A DNA stretch of 20,000 nucleotides from Zygnema cylindricum (GCA_037447655.1 JBBHKE010003241.1:1-20000); one strand, 5' to 3'; shown: positions 1 to 19,850, counted from the stretch's first letter. A program made the numbers and translations. The notes: generated by a model not told the origin, from the letters alone.

Positions 1-258
1 GTAGTCGCCTTCAATCGTCACAATTTGTACCTACGTCTACAACCGTCACGTGTCAAAGTTCCGATTTCATTTTCGCACATTGGGACGCTCTTCAAAGTAG
101 TACGGAGAATCTTCACTACAGTCCAAATACTTTATCAAAGTACCGATTACATGGGGACACCCCCTTACACATAGGGACACTTGAAAAGCGGGTCCGCCAG
201 ATCCGCGCTAAAATACAAAGTAAGTTCGCTAAGTTACAAGTACATGGGGACATACCCT
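1..258 (+). mobile_element. Fragment of a terminal-repeat DNA element, same family as 11807-12573
   Basis: Bases 175-258 align without gaps to 12490-12573, with about 69 of 84 positions identical. Both copies end in a terminal-repeat-like stretch (acatgg-gac---ccct), and both carry the same subterminal block with gcgctaaaa and caaagtaa. A further terminal-repeat-like piece, acatggggacac, lies at about 150-161, so this end may be rearranged or doubled. Similarity is weaker before base 175 (for example near 32-50, against about 12456-12472). The copy lacks the TA flank seen at 12574-12575 and runs off the left edge, so it is old, truncated or both. No open frame of interest lies in it. Confidence 0.5.
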
Positions 259-1399
259 CAGACGTGAGGCATTAGATAAAAATTTAAAAAACAAAATCTA
301 TCCGTTGGCAGTTGGCTTTAAGCACGCATTTTTTTTTGTGTATTTTTCAAACAAAAAAAAAAGGCACTATTGAGTATTTAGAGCTTTTCCAAGTGTTTTA
401 GGCTTTTAATCTGGTTCCTTGTTCAAAGTTCCTCAATTTTTGACTACTTGTTTACCGTTCTACCCATTACCTTTTATTTTCGATAATGCTTTTTTTAGCA
501 TGAAACGTACGTTATTATGGAATGCTTTTTAATTTGAAAGAATGTTACCAGCACGGTGTAGGTACAAGCTGCAAACTTAAACCAATACTATTACTGGTGA
601 GTACTCCAGAATTTTTATGTAAGCATTTGTTCTTGGATGACTTTATCTTCTTAACAATAACAAGGAAAGAATTAGGTTTGCCGACATTTGTCACTGTTTT
701 GGTGCTACAGTAAATCTACATTCTTTAAATGAAGCTACATTGTTTTCCTACGTCCTTTTCAACAATCCATCTTTTTTTTTTTTGTAATTTCAAAGGTTCG
801 AATTCTTTTCCCAAGTTGTTTTTACAGCCATTCAGATTCTCTTTTTAACGACTAAAATTCTCTTATTTACAAATAAAAGACAGAATCTCAACAGTCCACA
901 TCACTTTCAGAGATATACTGTGATGTTGAACATCACTTCACCGGCTACATTATTTTTTTCAAAACAGAAAATTATTCTCAAAAGTACATAATTCCCGATT
1001 GATTTAACTACAAGTTCACATAATCCTACATTCCTAAGTCGGAGCTTTTCAGTTTTAATCCTTGTACATGTTTCTCCGAGATGTGCTCTTTCTCTCTTCT
1101 GCCTCTCTACCCTCCCTCTACCTCGTCCCTTTATATAAACCCTGAGACTGTCCAGGGAGACCTTTTCCGATGATTCTAAACCCTAAAAGAATTCCGTACA
1201 CCTAAAGGACCCAAAATTATTTGAAAATTAATAACTTCTCGAGTGCCCAATGTACAATTTCTGCCTCTACCTTACACCGCAAACTCCTTATCACAGCGAA
1301 ACAGGGGAACTTTGTCCCTGCTGGAAAAAAAAGTGTCAACGACAATATGAACTATCCACAACTATTTCAATCTGAAATCCCTCTACTCCCAGCCTCTAC
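259..1399. other. AT-rich non-coding stretch downstream of gene 1
   Basis: I see no gene here. The stretch is AT-rich with short A and T runs. It holds a plant telobox-type motif, aaaccctaaa, at 1178-1187. The nearest AATAAA on the gene 1 sense strand that I found (tttatt at 473-478 on the plus strand) lies more than 1 kb beyond the stop codon, so the true poly(A) site of gene 1 is not identified. The only sizeable open frame, 522-713, has no recognisable product. Confidence 0.5.
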
Positions 1400-1625
1400 T
1401 CTCCTCTCTCTCTCTCACTCTCTCTCTCCTTTCTTCTCTCCTCTCTCCTTTGTTTCTCTCTCTCCTACTCTCTCCCTCTCTCTGTCTCGCTCGTCCATTG
1501 TCCGTCTCCGCTGTCCCCTACCCTCTTCTCTTCTTTTCGCTTTCCTCTTTCTTTCTCTCCTCTCTCCCCTCTCTCCTTTCTTCCTCCCATTCTCCCCCTC
1601 TCCTCCATCTCTCCCGCTCATTTCT
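1400..1625. repeat. CT-rich low-complexity tract in the 3' flank of gene 1
   Basis: This is a degenerate CTCT/TCCC tract on the plus strand, so it is GA-rich in the sense of gene 1. It starts about 30 bases beyond the gene 1 stop codon and is probably in its 3' untranslated region. It creates long serine/leucine/proline or arginine/glutamate open frames on both strands, which are artefacts. It is complementary to the CT tracts (sense strand) in the gene 1 introns. Confidence 0.7.
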
Positions 1626-1657
1626 ATTTTCAAACTTTCTTCAGAACTCTTACACTC

Positions 1658-6945
<5,288 letters not shown>

Positions 6946-7790
6946 TCCTCTCTCTCTCTCTCCTCTCTTTTCTTTTCTTTTTTCTCTCTCTCGACCTTTT
7001 AATTTCTCTTAGTAGCTCAGTCTGTCTTTCTTTCCCTTGCGACGTTTTCTCCTCTTTTCCTCTCTCTTTCCCCCTCTTCCTCTCTCTCTCTCTCTCTCTC
7101 GCTTTCGCTCTCTTCTTTTTCCTTCACTCTCTCTCTCTCTCGCGCACAAGTGTGTTGAAGTACGGGAAGTGGAAGTACAACTTTACCCCAATTTTCGGGC
7201 GTGTGAATTACAGTACAGTAATGCAGTGAGTTCGATTTCAAACACGTGGCAGCCACTCTCGTCGCGGCGCGCTTGGTATGTTTGTCACATTGACGGGCGT
7301 GAAAGACAAACTCTTCTTGTATCTTACGGCCAAGGATCATAGGAAAAAGTAGGATTCTGTACTTTATGTCGGTGACGCTGAAAATTCGCGAGCGCAACAA
7401 TAGCCAATGGAACGGCGCGGCTCATTGGGATGGCCCATTGAGAGAATGGCACGTCGACAAAAGGTGTGCCGAGAAGATGTGTCAACTTTTACATTTACGG
7501 AGGTCGCATGTGGTATGGAACACATAAACCTTTCACGCGTGCGAGGGATTGGCACGCGTGAATACACATTTCAACTGGTCGGAAATGTTACAATATGTCG
7601 CAATCTGTTGGCGCCCGATTCGACGAACATTGAGGAAGATAGAAAAACATTACTATTTCCCGGGAAAGTCGGCTCCAATGAAAATGCACTCTTTTAAGAT
7701 TCTTCTGAATCTGCAGGACGTGTGAAATAATTTCACCGTCCTACTTAGCGATCATGCAGACGGTCGGGTCACACGTGTGAATGATAAGGT
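6946..7790 (-). promoter_or_regulatory. Upstream region of gene 1 with GA-rich leader (sense) and CCAAT motifs
   Basis: Directly upstream of the gene 1 start codon, about 6950-7140 is CT-rich on the plus strand and so GA-rich in the sense of gene 1. In plants such GAGA tracts are binding sites for BBR/BPC proteins. Beyond it, 7180-7790 looks less AT-rich than the other intergenic stretches and contains many CpG. CCAAT motifs lie at 7404-7408 (plus) and 7424-7428 (minus). No clear TATA box was found. Short open frames here (7364-7567, 7407-7697) match nothing I recognise. The promoter role rests on position only. Confidence 0.35.
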
Positions 7791-7796
7791 TCAGTA

Positions 7797-8336
7797 CACC
7801 GCCAATCGTTATTAGCGTTGTGTACACTAATTCCGTCCCGGTTTTTTTTTTTTATTATTCTCCATTAGTGTAGTTCATTCTATTTTTTTCTTTATTCTAT
7901 CTAGGGTTATTTTCAGTACGTTGTCTCTTAAATAGAGTTGTGTACGGTCAGTGTCAGACCGTACATAAATGTACCTTTTTAAGTTATAAATTACAATAAA
8001 TTAGTTTTAGTAACCGCAGACGCATGAGATGTGCGTTCTAAAAAGGAAATAAAACCAGATAGTAAGAAATCCCGTTCCCACATATTCGTCCGACAGCCGC
8101 GTTTCGACCGTGTGAATGTACTTTTTGTGTACGATTTGTCAGATTTTGTTCGGATACCTATATTAGTGTAAGCATGTTTGCGACCGACATTTATTTTTTC
8201 AAAGATCCAAATTACCATAACCAAACAATTAGAATGTATGATTTTTTCCAAAATTTTCAAATTCATAAATAGAGTACACCACGGTAATTATTTCTATACG
8301 CTAAAAAAACTCCCACGCTAATAACGATTGGCGGTG
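7797..8336. mobile_element. TA-target MITE copy 1 (long form, 540 bp)
   Basis: The ends are perfect 21-base inverted repeats, caccgccaatcgttattagc plus one more base, flanked by TA at 7795-7796 and 8337-8338. The TA duplication and simple inverted ends suggest a Tc1/mariner-type non-autonomous element. It contains the family's internal hairpin at 7942-7964. It shares interior blocks with the copy at 19175-19850, such as the cccgttc and cgtgtgaa neighbourhoods. The only long open frame inside (7991-8266, minus) does not look like a transposase. Confidence 0.85.
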
Positions 8337-8338
8337 TA

Positions 8339-8942
8339 CTGTACGAAACGGATAAAACTGGAAAGTTCGTGTACGATAACAGTACCTTGCCCTGTAGGAA
8401 TCCTTTGTTCGTACACCGAAACCGACAAAAGCTGCTGGCGCTGGCCTGTTTCCGCGTTATTTTAAAGTCAGCGATTGTTCAACTCTTTGTACCTCATTAG
8501 GGTTTCACTTCTCACTGCAGTCCTTGCTTCTTTCGCCTGTTGTACCTTTTTCCTCTGCTCCTTTTCTGCAGAGGTTTTTTTGTTTCTTGAGGAAGGTAAG
8601 ATTTGACCATATTCGTTGATTTCATCTCTTTTTCATCTCTTTTAAAGTAAATAGTTGTAAATTGTTGTGGAAATTTGAGGTGTGACTTTATTTATCTTCA
8701 GTGGACGCATTTTACGATTCGCTTTATTATCTCCTTTTTATTTTGTGGAAGCGATCATAACCGTCTGGTATTGTATTTTGGCGGCATTGAGTTATTATTA
8801 TGATAAAGTATTTTGTCTACACTATTTTCTGGTTCAATAGTCGTCATTCAGTGATATTAACAATAACAGCGATTGGCCCCTTCGTAATTGTACGGACACC
8901 TTTTCTGGCTGCAATATTATGACCAGGGGCCATCGGGTACAG
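8339..8942. other. Intergenic segment between two MITE copies; possible transcript start
   Basis: No open frame of note. A telobox-type attagggttt occurs at 8496-8505, followed by a pyrimidine-rich stretch and a strong plant-like donor, gaggaag/gtaag, with the boundary at 8595/8596. This resembles a 5' leader exon on the plus strand, but no matching gene is recognised downstream. Confidence 0.3.
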
Positions 8943-8944
8943 TA

Positions 8945-9479
8945 CACCGCGCATCGTTATTAGTGTCAACGACATTAATTTGGGTTCTTAAAATTTTTAT
9001 TTTTTTCCTCAAATAGGATACATGATTTTAATTTTTCCTTGACGTTAATTAAGGCACCGTACAAAATAGCGTAAAGAACGAATTACAATCATATCTAATA
9101 GTGTGGTGTACGGTCGATGTCAGACCGTACATAAATGTACCTTATCAAGTGAAAATTTTACAAAAAATGAGTTAAATCAGACGCGCACGCATAGGATCGT
9201 GCGCTAAAAAAACGGGATTGTTCTGACACGTAAATTAGTCTTACATGTACGGATATTTAAATTTCACGACGGCGTACGATATTTAATATTTTGTACGGAT
9301 ACATATATTATGTATATAATCGTACAGCGAATATTCCATTTTTGCTGTTCCCAAATTATCATAAACGCCGAAATTAGAATACACCATTTTAAAAAAAAAA
9401 AAAAATCTTAATTAGCGTCAATGACGGTATATTTACTTTCACACTATTTAAACTTTGACACTAATAACGATGCGCGGTG
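8945..9479. mobile_element. TA-target MITE copy 2 (long form, 535 bp)
   Basis: The inverted ends begin caccgcgcatcgttattagt and match for about 25 bases. They are flanked by TA at 8943-8944 and 9480-9481. The variant cgcgcatcg is present at both ends and in no other copy in the window. The internal hairpin is at 9108-9130 and is followed by ataaatgtacctt, as in copy 1. It ends seven bases before the target duplication of the neighbouring hAT-like element. Confidence 0.85.
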
Positions 9480-9494
9480 TAGTACTGTAAACAC

Positions 9495-9892
9495 TACACC
9501 GTGAATCGTTATTAGCCTTATGTACGCTATATCGGCACCCCAAAATTTTGACATTGATACCTTAAATAAAATAAAATACACTATTTAAGAAAGTGGACCA
9601 TAATCTGCCACGTCTCCTTGCACTAAATTAGAATGAATGACGTTAATTTTTTCTTTACACTAATAATTTCTATACGCTAATAACGATTCAAGGTGTAGTG
9701 TTGGGTATCGGGTAGTTTCATATCGCGATAATTTCGATATTCGATATATCGAATATCGATCGAGGAAAGTCCTCGATATATCGTACCGCGACCAACATAA
9801 AATATCGCGATATATATCGCGAAAAATGGACGTCCGTACATATACCGTACAGTTGCCGTACATTGGTGGTACGGTAAACCGTACGGAAAATG

Positions 9893-9931
<39 letters not shown>

Positions 9932-10128
9932 ACTGAGCGCCCGCCACGGGGGGGGGGGGGGGGCTTTTGGAAAAAAAAATTCCGGAAAAATAAAAAAAAA
10001 TCCGGAAAAAAAAAAAAAAAAATCTGGATATTTAGATTCTCCGTACATGGTCTCGATATATCGATTATCGGGTAGCTAAAATTCGATAATATCGAATATC
10101 GGCAATAGGTCCTCGATACCCAACACTA
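9495..10128. mobile_element. Small hAT-like non-autonomous element, interrupted by a MITE
   Basis: The termini are tagtgttgggtatcg (left, TA at 9495-9496 continuing at 9698) and cgatacccaacacta at 10114-10128, a perfect 15-base inverted repeat. The start fits the hAT consensus YARNG. A perfect 8-base target duplication, gtaaacac, lies at 9487-9494 and 10129-10136. Without the inserted MITE the element is 433 bp. It contains a perfect 26-base palindrome at 9734-9759 built from tcgata units, other cgcgata palindromes, a run of 37 C at 9895-9931 and a run of 16 G at 9948-9963. It encodes nothing recognisable. Confidence 0.85.
9497..9695. mobile_element. TA-target MITE copy 3 (short form, 199 bp), nested in the hAT-like element
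   Basis: It begins caccgtgaatcgttattagc and ends in the inverted counterpart cgattcaaggtg, flanked by TA at 9495-9496 and 9696-9697. These TA are the first two bases of the hAT-like element, duplicated on insertion. It is close to copy 5 (11544-11745) over its whole length, sharing tatcggcaccc and gtggaccataatctgccacg. The short form lacks the internal hairpin of the long copies. Confidence 0.9.
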
Positions 10129-10136
10129 GTAAACAC

Positions 10137-11050
10137 GCTTTCGCATACGTCTTCTTTCTTTCAGTGGCGCCACGTAGGCTAAAGATATACTAAGAATCGT
10201 CAAAGATTTTCGAATCGTTCAGTTTCAATGGAGTATCTGTACTTTCATCCTATATCACACTGTACGGATATATTCGTGGATAAGGACCCGGATTCTATCC
10301 AACGGTCAATGGTTGCGCCCCTCAACTCTTGGAGAATCTTGGTCGGATCTTCTGTGATATTGTTCTCAAAAATAAAGAAAGTACCACGTGATACGGAAAA
10401 GTACGGTTTTCTGTACACAGCCTCAATTTTCCTCTGCTGGATACTGCTTCTTGAGGGTGTGCCGCATCAAAAAATAATAGTAATAATAAATGTGTGGAAA
10501 AAAAAACTGCTTAACCTCTAAATTGATTGTACTGTGAGGGAGAACCATTTTAGAATTCATCCACAGTAAATTCTATTTCGGGTCGATTGAAGATTTTTAC
10601 ACGCTACACTCGGTGTTAGTGTGGATGTTTTTTTATTCACTTAAAACATATTTTCTCCGTGCACACATGTCCAATTTTCGATGCCAATCGGAAGGTGAGA
10701 ATCTTACCTTTCAACCGCAACCGTCAGATTAACAATCTGACAACTGTGCACGGAGAAAAGATGTTTAAGTTCAAAAAGAACATTATAGCGACATACGGTG
10801 TACTGTACAGGCCAGGATACAGTTTTACGTACTTAATTTCCTTTGTCGAATGAGAAATTCAGTGCGGTCACGTGAAATAAAATGCTAAAATGTATCAAAG
10901 AAGCTCAAAATCCACGTCAGAAGAGTTCAAGTATGTGTTAATTGTACGATGTACTTACTGTACGAAAGTACGCGGTACTACCTGACCTTTATCTTTTACT
11001 GTACCCTACATTCTTTAAAATCCTTTACCCAAACCTCGATGCGGTACAAG
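10137..11050. other. Intergenic segment with foldback unit and many gtac motifs
   Basis: It contains the foldback unit described separately. An open frame at 10228-10521 (97 codons) follows an acceptor-like ttctttctttcag ending at 10164, but its product is not recognised. The short motif gtac is frequent, for example around 10797-10806 and 10940-10975. No other feature is seen. Confidence 0.3.
10640..10769. repeat. 130-bp foldback unit with three internal hairpins
   Basis: The arms 10639-10665 and 10745-10770 pair over about 25 bases with one bulge and one mismatch (core ttttctccgtgcac / gtgcacggagaaaa). Inside lie three small stems: 679-682 with 687-690 (loop gcca), 692-699 with 703-710 (one G-T wobble, loop aat) and a perfect 723-730 with 734-741 (loop aac), all counted from 10000. 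The unit is flanked by ttca at 10636-10639 and 10770-10773, a possible 4-base target duplication. It may be a tiny foldback transposon or a structured RNA. Confidence 0.6.
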
Positions 11051-11052
11051 TA

Positions 11053-11536
11053 CACCGCGAATCGTAATTAGAGTAAATTACTCTAATTCGGTCGCTCAAA
11101 ATTTTGACTCTATCACATGAAATAGAGTAAATGACTCTAATTTTTTCATTATTCTATTAAGGATAAAGTTTAATTAGAGTTTTTAATTCTAATATAGGTT
11201 CGTTTTAAATAGTGTGGAGCACGGACGACCTCCGACCGTGCAAAATTGTACTTTATTAAGTAAAAAAGTACAAATAATGATTTAATACAGGCCGCTATCA
11301 TGTAACTGCGTTTTAACAAACCGCGTAGTGCAAACCTCATAGTGACAATAAATTGTATGTTTTGCCAAATTTTGTATGGATACCTTATTTACAGTAGAGG
11401 ATATTAGCGTGCCAAATTAGAGTACTTAAATAAATTAAAGTAAACTTCATAGTTGAAACAACTCTATCACATAAATTAGCGTTCATTACTCTAATTTTTT
11501 TTTTTAGTTTGTGTACTCTAATTACGATTCGCGGTG
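11053..11536. mobile_element. TA-target MITE copy 4 (long form, 484 bp)
   Basis: The inverted ends, caccgcgaatcgtaattaga and three more bases, match over 23 bases. They are flanked by TA at 11051-11052 and 11537-11538. This copy has taattag where copies 1, 2, 3 and 5 have ttattag, and it shares that trait and its left 200 bases with copy 6. The internal hairpin is at 11219-11241. Palindromic subterminal motifs lie at 11066-11088 and 11473-11497. Confidence 0.85.
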
Positions 11537-11543
11537 TACAGTA

Positions 11544-11745
11544 CACCGGTGAATCGTTATTAGCCTTATGTACTCTATATCGGCACCCCCAAAATTTTGT
11601 CATTGATACCTTAAATAGAACAAATTACACTATTTAAGGAAGTGGACCATAATCTGCCACGTCTCCTGGCACTAAATTAGAATGAATGACGCTAATTTAT
11701 TTCTTTACTCTAATAATTTCTTTAGTCTAATAACGATTCGCCGTG
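11544..11745. mobile_element. TA-target MITE copy 5 (short form, 202 bp)
   Basis: It starts caccggtgaatcgttattag and ends ctaataacgattcgccgtg, with TA at 11542-11543 and 11746-11747. It matches copy 3 closely along its full length. It sits seven bases from copy 4, with only TA-cag-TA between them. Confidence 0.85.
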
Positions 11746-11806
11746 TACTGTACCATTCTTTATTATTTGTATTATTATTAAAAATATATTTACTGTAGGC
11801 CATATA

Positions 11807-12573
11807 AGGGTGTGTCTCCATGTGCCTAAGTAAGGGTTATTTTCTGTCGTTTTCCTGTAAAACTTAGAGCCGTACGCGTAAGTTTCAACTGTACAAAAAA
11901 ATAGAGAAAATGAAAAGTACATTTTGCGTCATCATCGAGTTTAAGATGTACTACATGTTGTCGTTTTGTGTTCTTCGACCCACGGCCACGCCAAAAAACG
12001 TCATCTTCAAACTTTTCTTTAAAACACAGGGAAGATGTGATTTAAAACAAAGAATTTTCGAAAAACAAATAGAAACATGTAGTCGCACGTGTGAACTTTT
12101 TTCAATAAATTTCAAAAGGATTCAAGCGACGACGAAAAGTGCACGATCCGCTTTGTTTTGTCCGTTTGCGTTCAAGTACGACAAGGCAAAGTACATAATT
12201 TCTTTGGTTTTGTCCGTTTGCGCATGGTACGGATTTTATTTCGCCAGTGGTCTCAAGATCCGATGCCATTTCACGTCGAGCGGACAAGAGACGCAAAGGC
12301 AAATTGCATCTTCTTCAACCGTGAAAAGGCACAGGCTGGATGGCAGTACGCCTATAATGTCACGAAAAGTCATGCGACGTCACAAGCAGTTACAAAAAAT
12401 AACGTGCGTCATCAGAGATTGTACACTGTCGACAGCCGTCATGGGCATTATCGACGTATACAATCGTCACGCCCTCGTTTGGTACACAAGGACACCCGAA
12501 ATCCGGGTCCACCGGATCTGCGCTAAAAAACAAAGTAAATTCTCTAAGTTTCAAGCACATGGAGACGCACCCT
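11807..12573. mobile_element. TA-flanked terminal-inverted-repeat element of a second family (767 bp)
   Basis: The left end, agggtgtgtctccatgtgc, is matched by the right end, gcacatggagacgcaccct, with one difference. TA flanks both sides (11805-11806, 12574-12575). The subterminal aaacttagag also recurs inverted near the right end. Its last 84 bases align to 175-258 at the left edge of the window. An open frame (11910-12662) covers most of it and runs past the right end, but shows no transposase motif. Internally ttttgtccgtttgcg occurs twice, near 12156 and 12209. Confidence 0.65.
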
Positions 12574-12575
12574 TA

Positions 12576-13316
12576 GTCCGGGAGAGAAGTGAAACACTCT
12601 CTCTATTTCACACGTGTGACATAACATTTATTGTAGGAAATGATAGTCCTGTAAATCCATGAATAGCCTAATGAGGGGGAAAAAGCGATAAAAATATAGT
12701 AGAAGTCACAATTTCTTTTTCTTTTTTTTTAGTTTCAAGGTTTTTTTAAAGGTTTTCAAGCTTTCTATTTGAAGGTTTTCCAGTTTTTTTAAGTAAAATA
12801 GATTTTCTAGGTTTTATAGATTAGTAAACTCCGTAAATAATCAAAACCCGAGGAAAAAAAAAAAACAAATTTTTGACAAATATATTTATATACAGCATAA
12901 AGTTACAAAACCAGAGACGTTTTCTTTTCAATCTTATTTCACCGAAAAATTGATTGAAACAAAGAATAGTTAAAACAATTGTGCGCTGAAAATTCCTCAT
13001 CCCTAAGGTAAAAAAAAAAAAAAACAATCTACTTCTACCTAAACGGAAAACCTCTTTTTTTACTCCTCTATTTCTGTTTCTCCTCTATTTGTTTTCGTCC
13101 TCTAGTAAAATAGTATTTCTATTCAAATACAACGAGAGAGAGACAGGACGAAAAAAAAATGAACCAAAAAAATAATAATCACAACAAAAATAAATTCGTC
13201 TTACTTACAAAGAGTAAATCTTCTACATAAAAACAAAACCCTAAAAAACCCTAAAGAGCCCTAAAAAAAAGACTAAAAAACCACGTCAATAGAAAGAGGA
13301 CCATTGTTGGAAAGAA
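12576..13316. other. AT-rich 3' flank of gene 2 with telomere-like motifs
   Basis: No gene is seen. The stretch is rich in A and T runs. Just beyond the gene 2 stop codon, 13235-13270 holds three degenerate ccctaaa units, which read tttaggg in the gene 2 sense direction. No clear AATAAA signal for gene 2 was found. Confidence 0.5.
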
Positions 13317-18632
<5,316 letters not shown>

Positions 18633-19172
18633 GCAACTGCCAGGTAGCTGAACCCTAAGCAGCGATCAGGAAAACTTCACAACTGGAATCCGTACAGAAA
18701 TCCGTAACTTCAACATTTGCAAATCCTGCGAACCAGAAACGACATAGAAACGGCCAGCTTAACAAGTCACTAAAGTCTTGAAACCCTAAAGTATTTATTT
18801 AAATCTTTTATCAAAGAACACAGATAGCCACCTCGAAAACGGAGGTAGTTTTCCATGCAGGCTGATCAGCTAGATGAGGCTCGTCCTTTCCCAGGCGACA
18901 GGAGACGGCGGCACAACTGCACGGAACCGTACGACGCTCTCCACGTGTCCTCGGTTGCGTGGATTTCAACGTTTGCCTGGTCAAATACGGTAATGGTGCT
19001 TTGTACGGAGGAATTAGATTCTACAGTACAACGCCCTGCTCTATTAAAGATTTAAAGTTACTGATGTGATGTCAAATAACAGATACAGTAACGTACAGTA
19101 TCGCACTTTTAATTGTGGCGCGTGCGATCTCGTCACATCACGCCACGTTGTCGTGTTCTCAAATCCGTACAC
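18633..19172 (-). promoter_or_regulatory. Upstream region of gene 2 with two telobox-type motifs
   Basis: On the plus strand aaccctaa lies at 18651-18658 and aaaccctaaa at 18781-18790, which read ttagggtt in the gene 2 sense direction, 19 and about 149 bases before the start codon. Such motifs are common in plant 5' regions. No clear TATA box or CCAAT box was placed. Open frames here (such as 18855-19055) match nothing I recognise. Confidence 0.4.
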
Positions 19173-19174
19173 TA

Positions 19175-19850
19175 CACAGCGAATCGTAATTAGAGTAAAT
19201 AACGCTAATTCGGTCGCCTTAAATTTCGACTCTATAACGTTAAATAGAGTAAATGATTCGAATTTTTTCATTATACTATTTAAGGTAAAGTTTAATTAGC
19301 GTAAAAAATCTTAATATAGGTTCGTTTTAAATAATGTGGAGTACGGACAACGTCTGACTGTGCAAAATTTAATTTTATAAGTAAAAAGGTACAAATAATA
19401 ATTTAAAAGAATCGCGCTCGCATGTGAAATTGCACTAAACAAAAAAATTAAATCGCATCGAAAAAAACCCGTTCGTATATCTCCGTTCGTCGACAACATT
19501 CTCGCCCGTGTGAACATTTACATGAATTTACATGTGAAAATTTTATAGTTAAACGACAACAGTATGAGTTGAGACAAATAGTATATATCTATGAGACAAA
19601 TAGTACTAACGTCATAATGACGTCAAAATATACGGGCTGACGGTTTTCGTATGTCTAAATATTTTAGTGTTTATAATTACAGCACGGATAATTATTGACG
19701 ACATAAGCTAGTATAGAGTAATTAAATAAAGTAAAATAAATTTCCTCAGTGAAAAGGTTATATCACAATAATTAGCGTTTACAACTCTAATTGTTTTTTT
19801 TTTGTTTTTTTGCTCTAATTTTTTCTTTACTATAATTACGATTCGCGGTG
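19175..19850. mobile_element. TA-target MITE copy 6 (longest form, 676 bp)
   Basis: The left end, cacagcgaatcgtaattaga, is preceded by TA at 19173-19174. The right end ...taattacgattcgcggtg stops at 19850 and is not followed by TA. It matches copy 4 over the left 200 bases and shares interior blocks with copy 1. The internal hairpin is at 19341-19363, and a subterminal palindrome is at 19188-19210. The missing TA suggests deletion or rearrangement at the right border. Confidence 0.75.

Noticed and set aside
790-810. tRNA-like B box (ggttcgaattc)
   Set aside because: No A box or cloverleaf could be drawn from the preceding 60 bases, which are a T run and AT-rich sequence.
7407-7697. Open frame of 96 codons upstream of gene 1
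   Set aside because: No recognisable product and no nearby splice or start context; its opposite strand is open too, as expected of a less AT-rich stretch.
7991-8266. Open frame of 91 codons inside MITE copy 1 as a transposase remnant
   Set aside because: It has no recognisable domain, and the other long copies have no matching open frame.
9492-9700. CACTA-type transposon ends (cactacacc ... ggtgtagtg) for MITE copy 3
   Set aside because: No 3-base target duplication flanks those ends, and the cac and gtg parts are fully explained as the hAT target duplication and hAT terminus on either side of a TA insertion.
11910-12662. Open frame of 250 codons as a gene or transposase
   Set aside because: It lies over a terminal-repeat element and runs past its right end. 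It shows no DDE/D spacing or other motif I recognise, and its composition looks like translated non-coding DNA.
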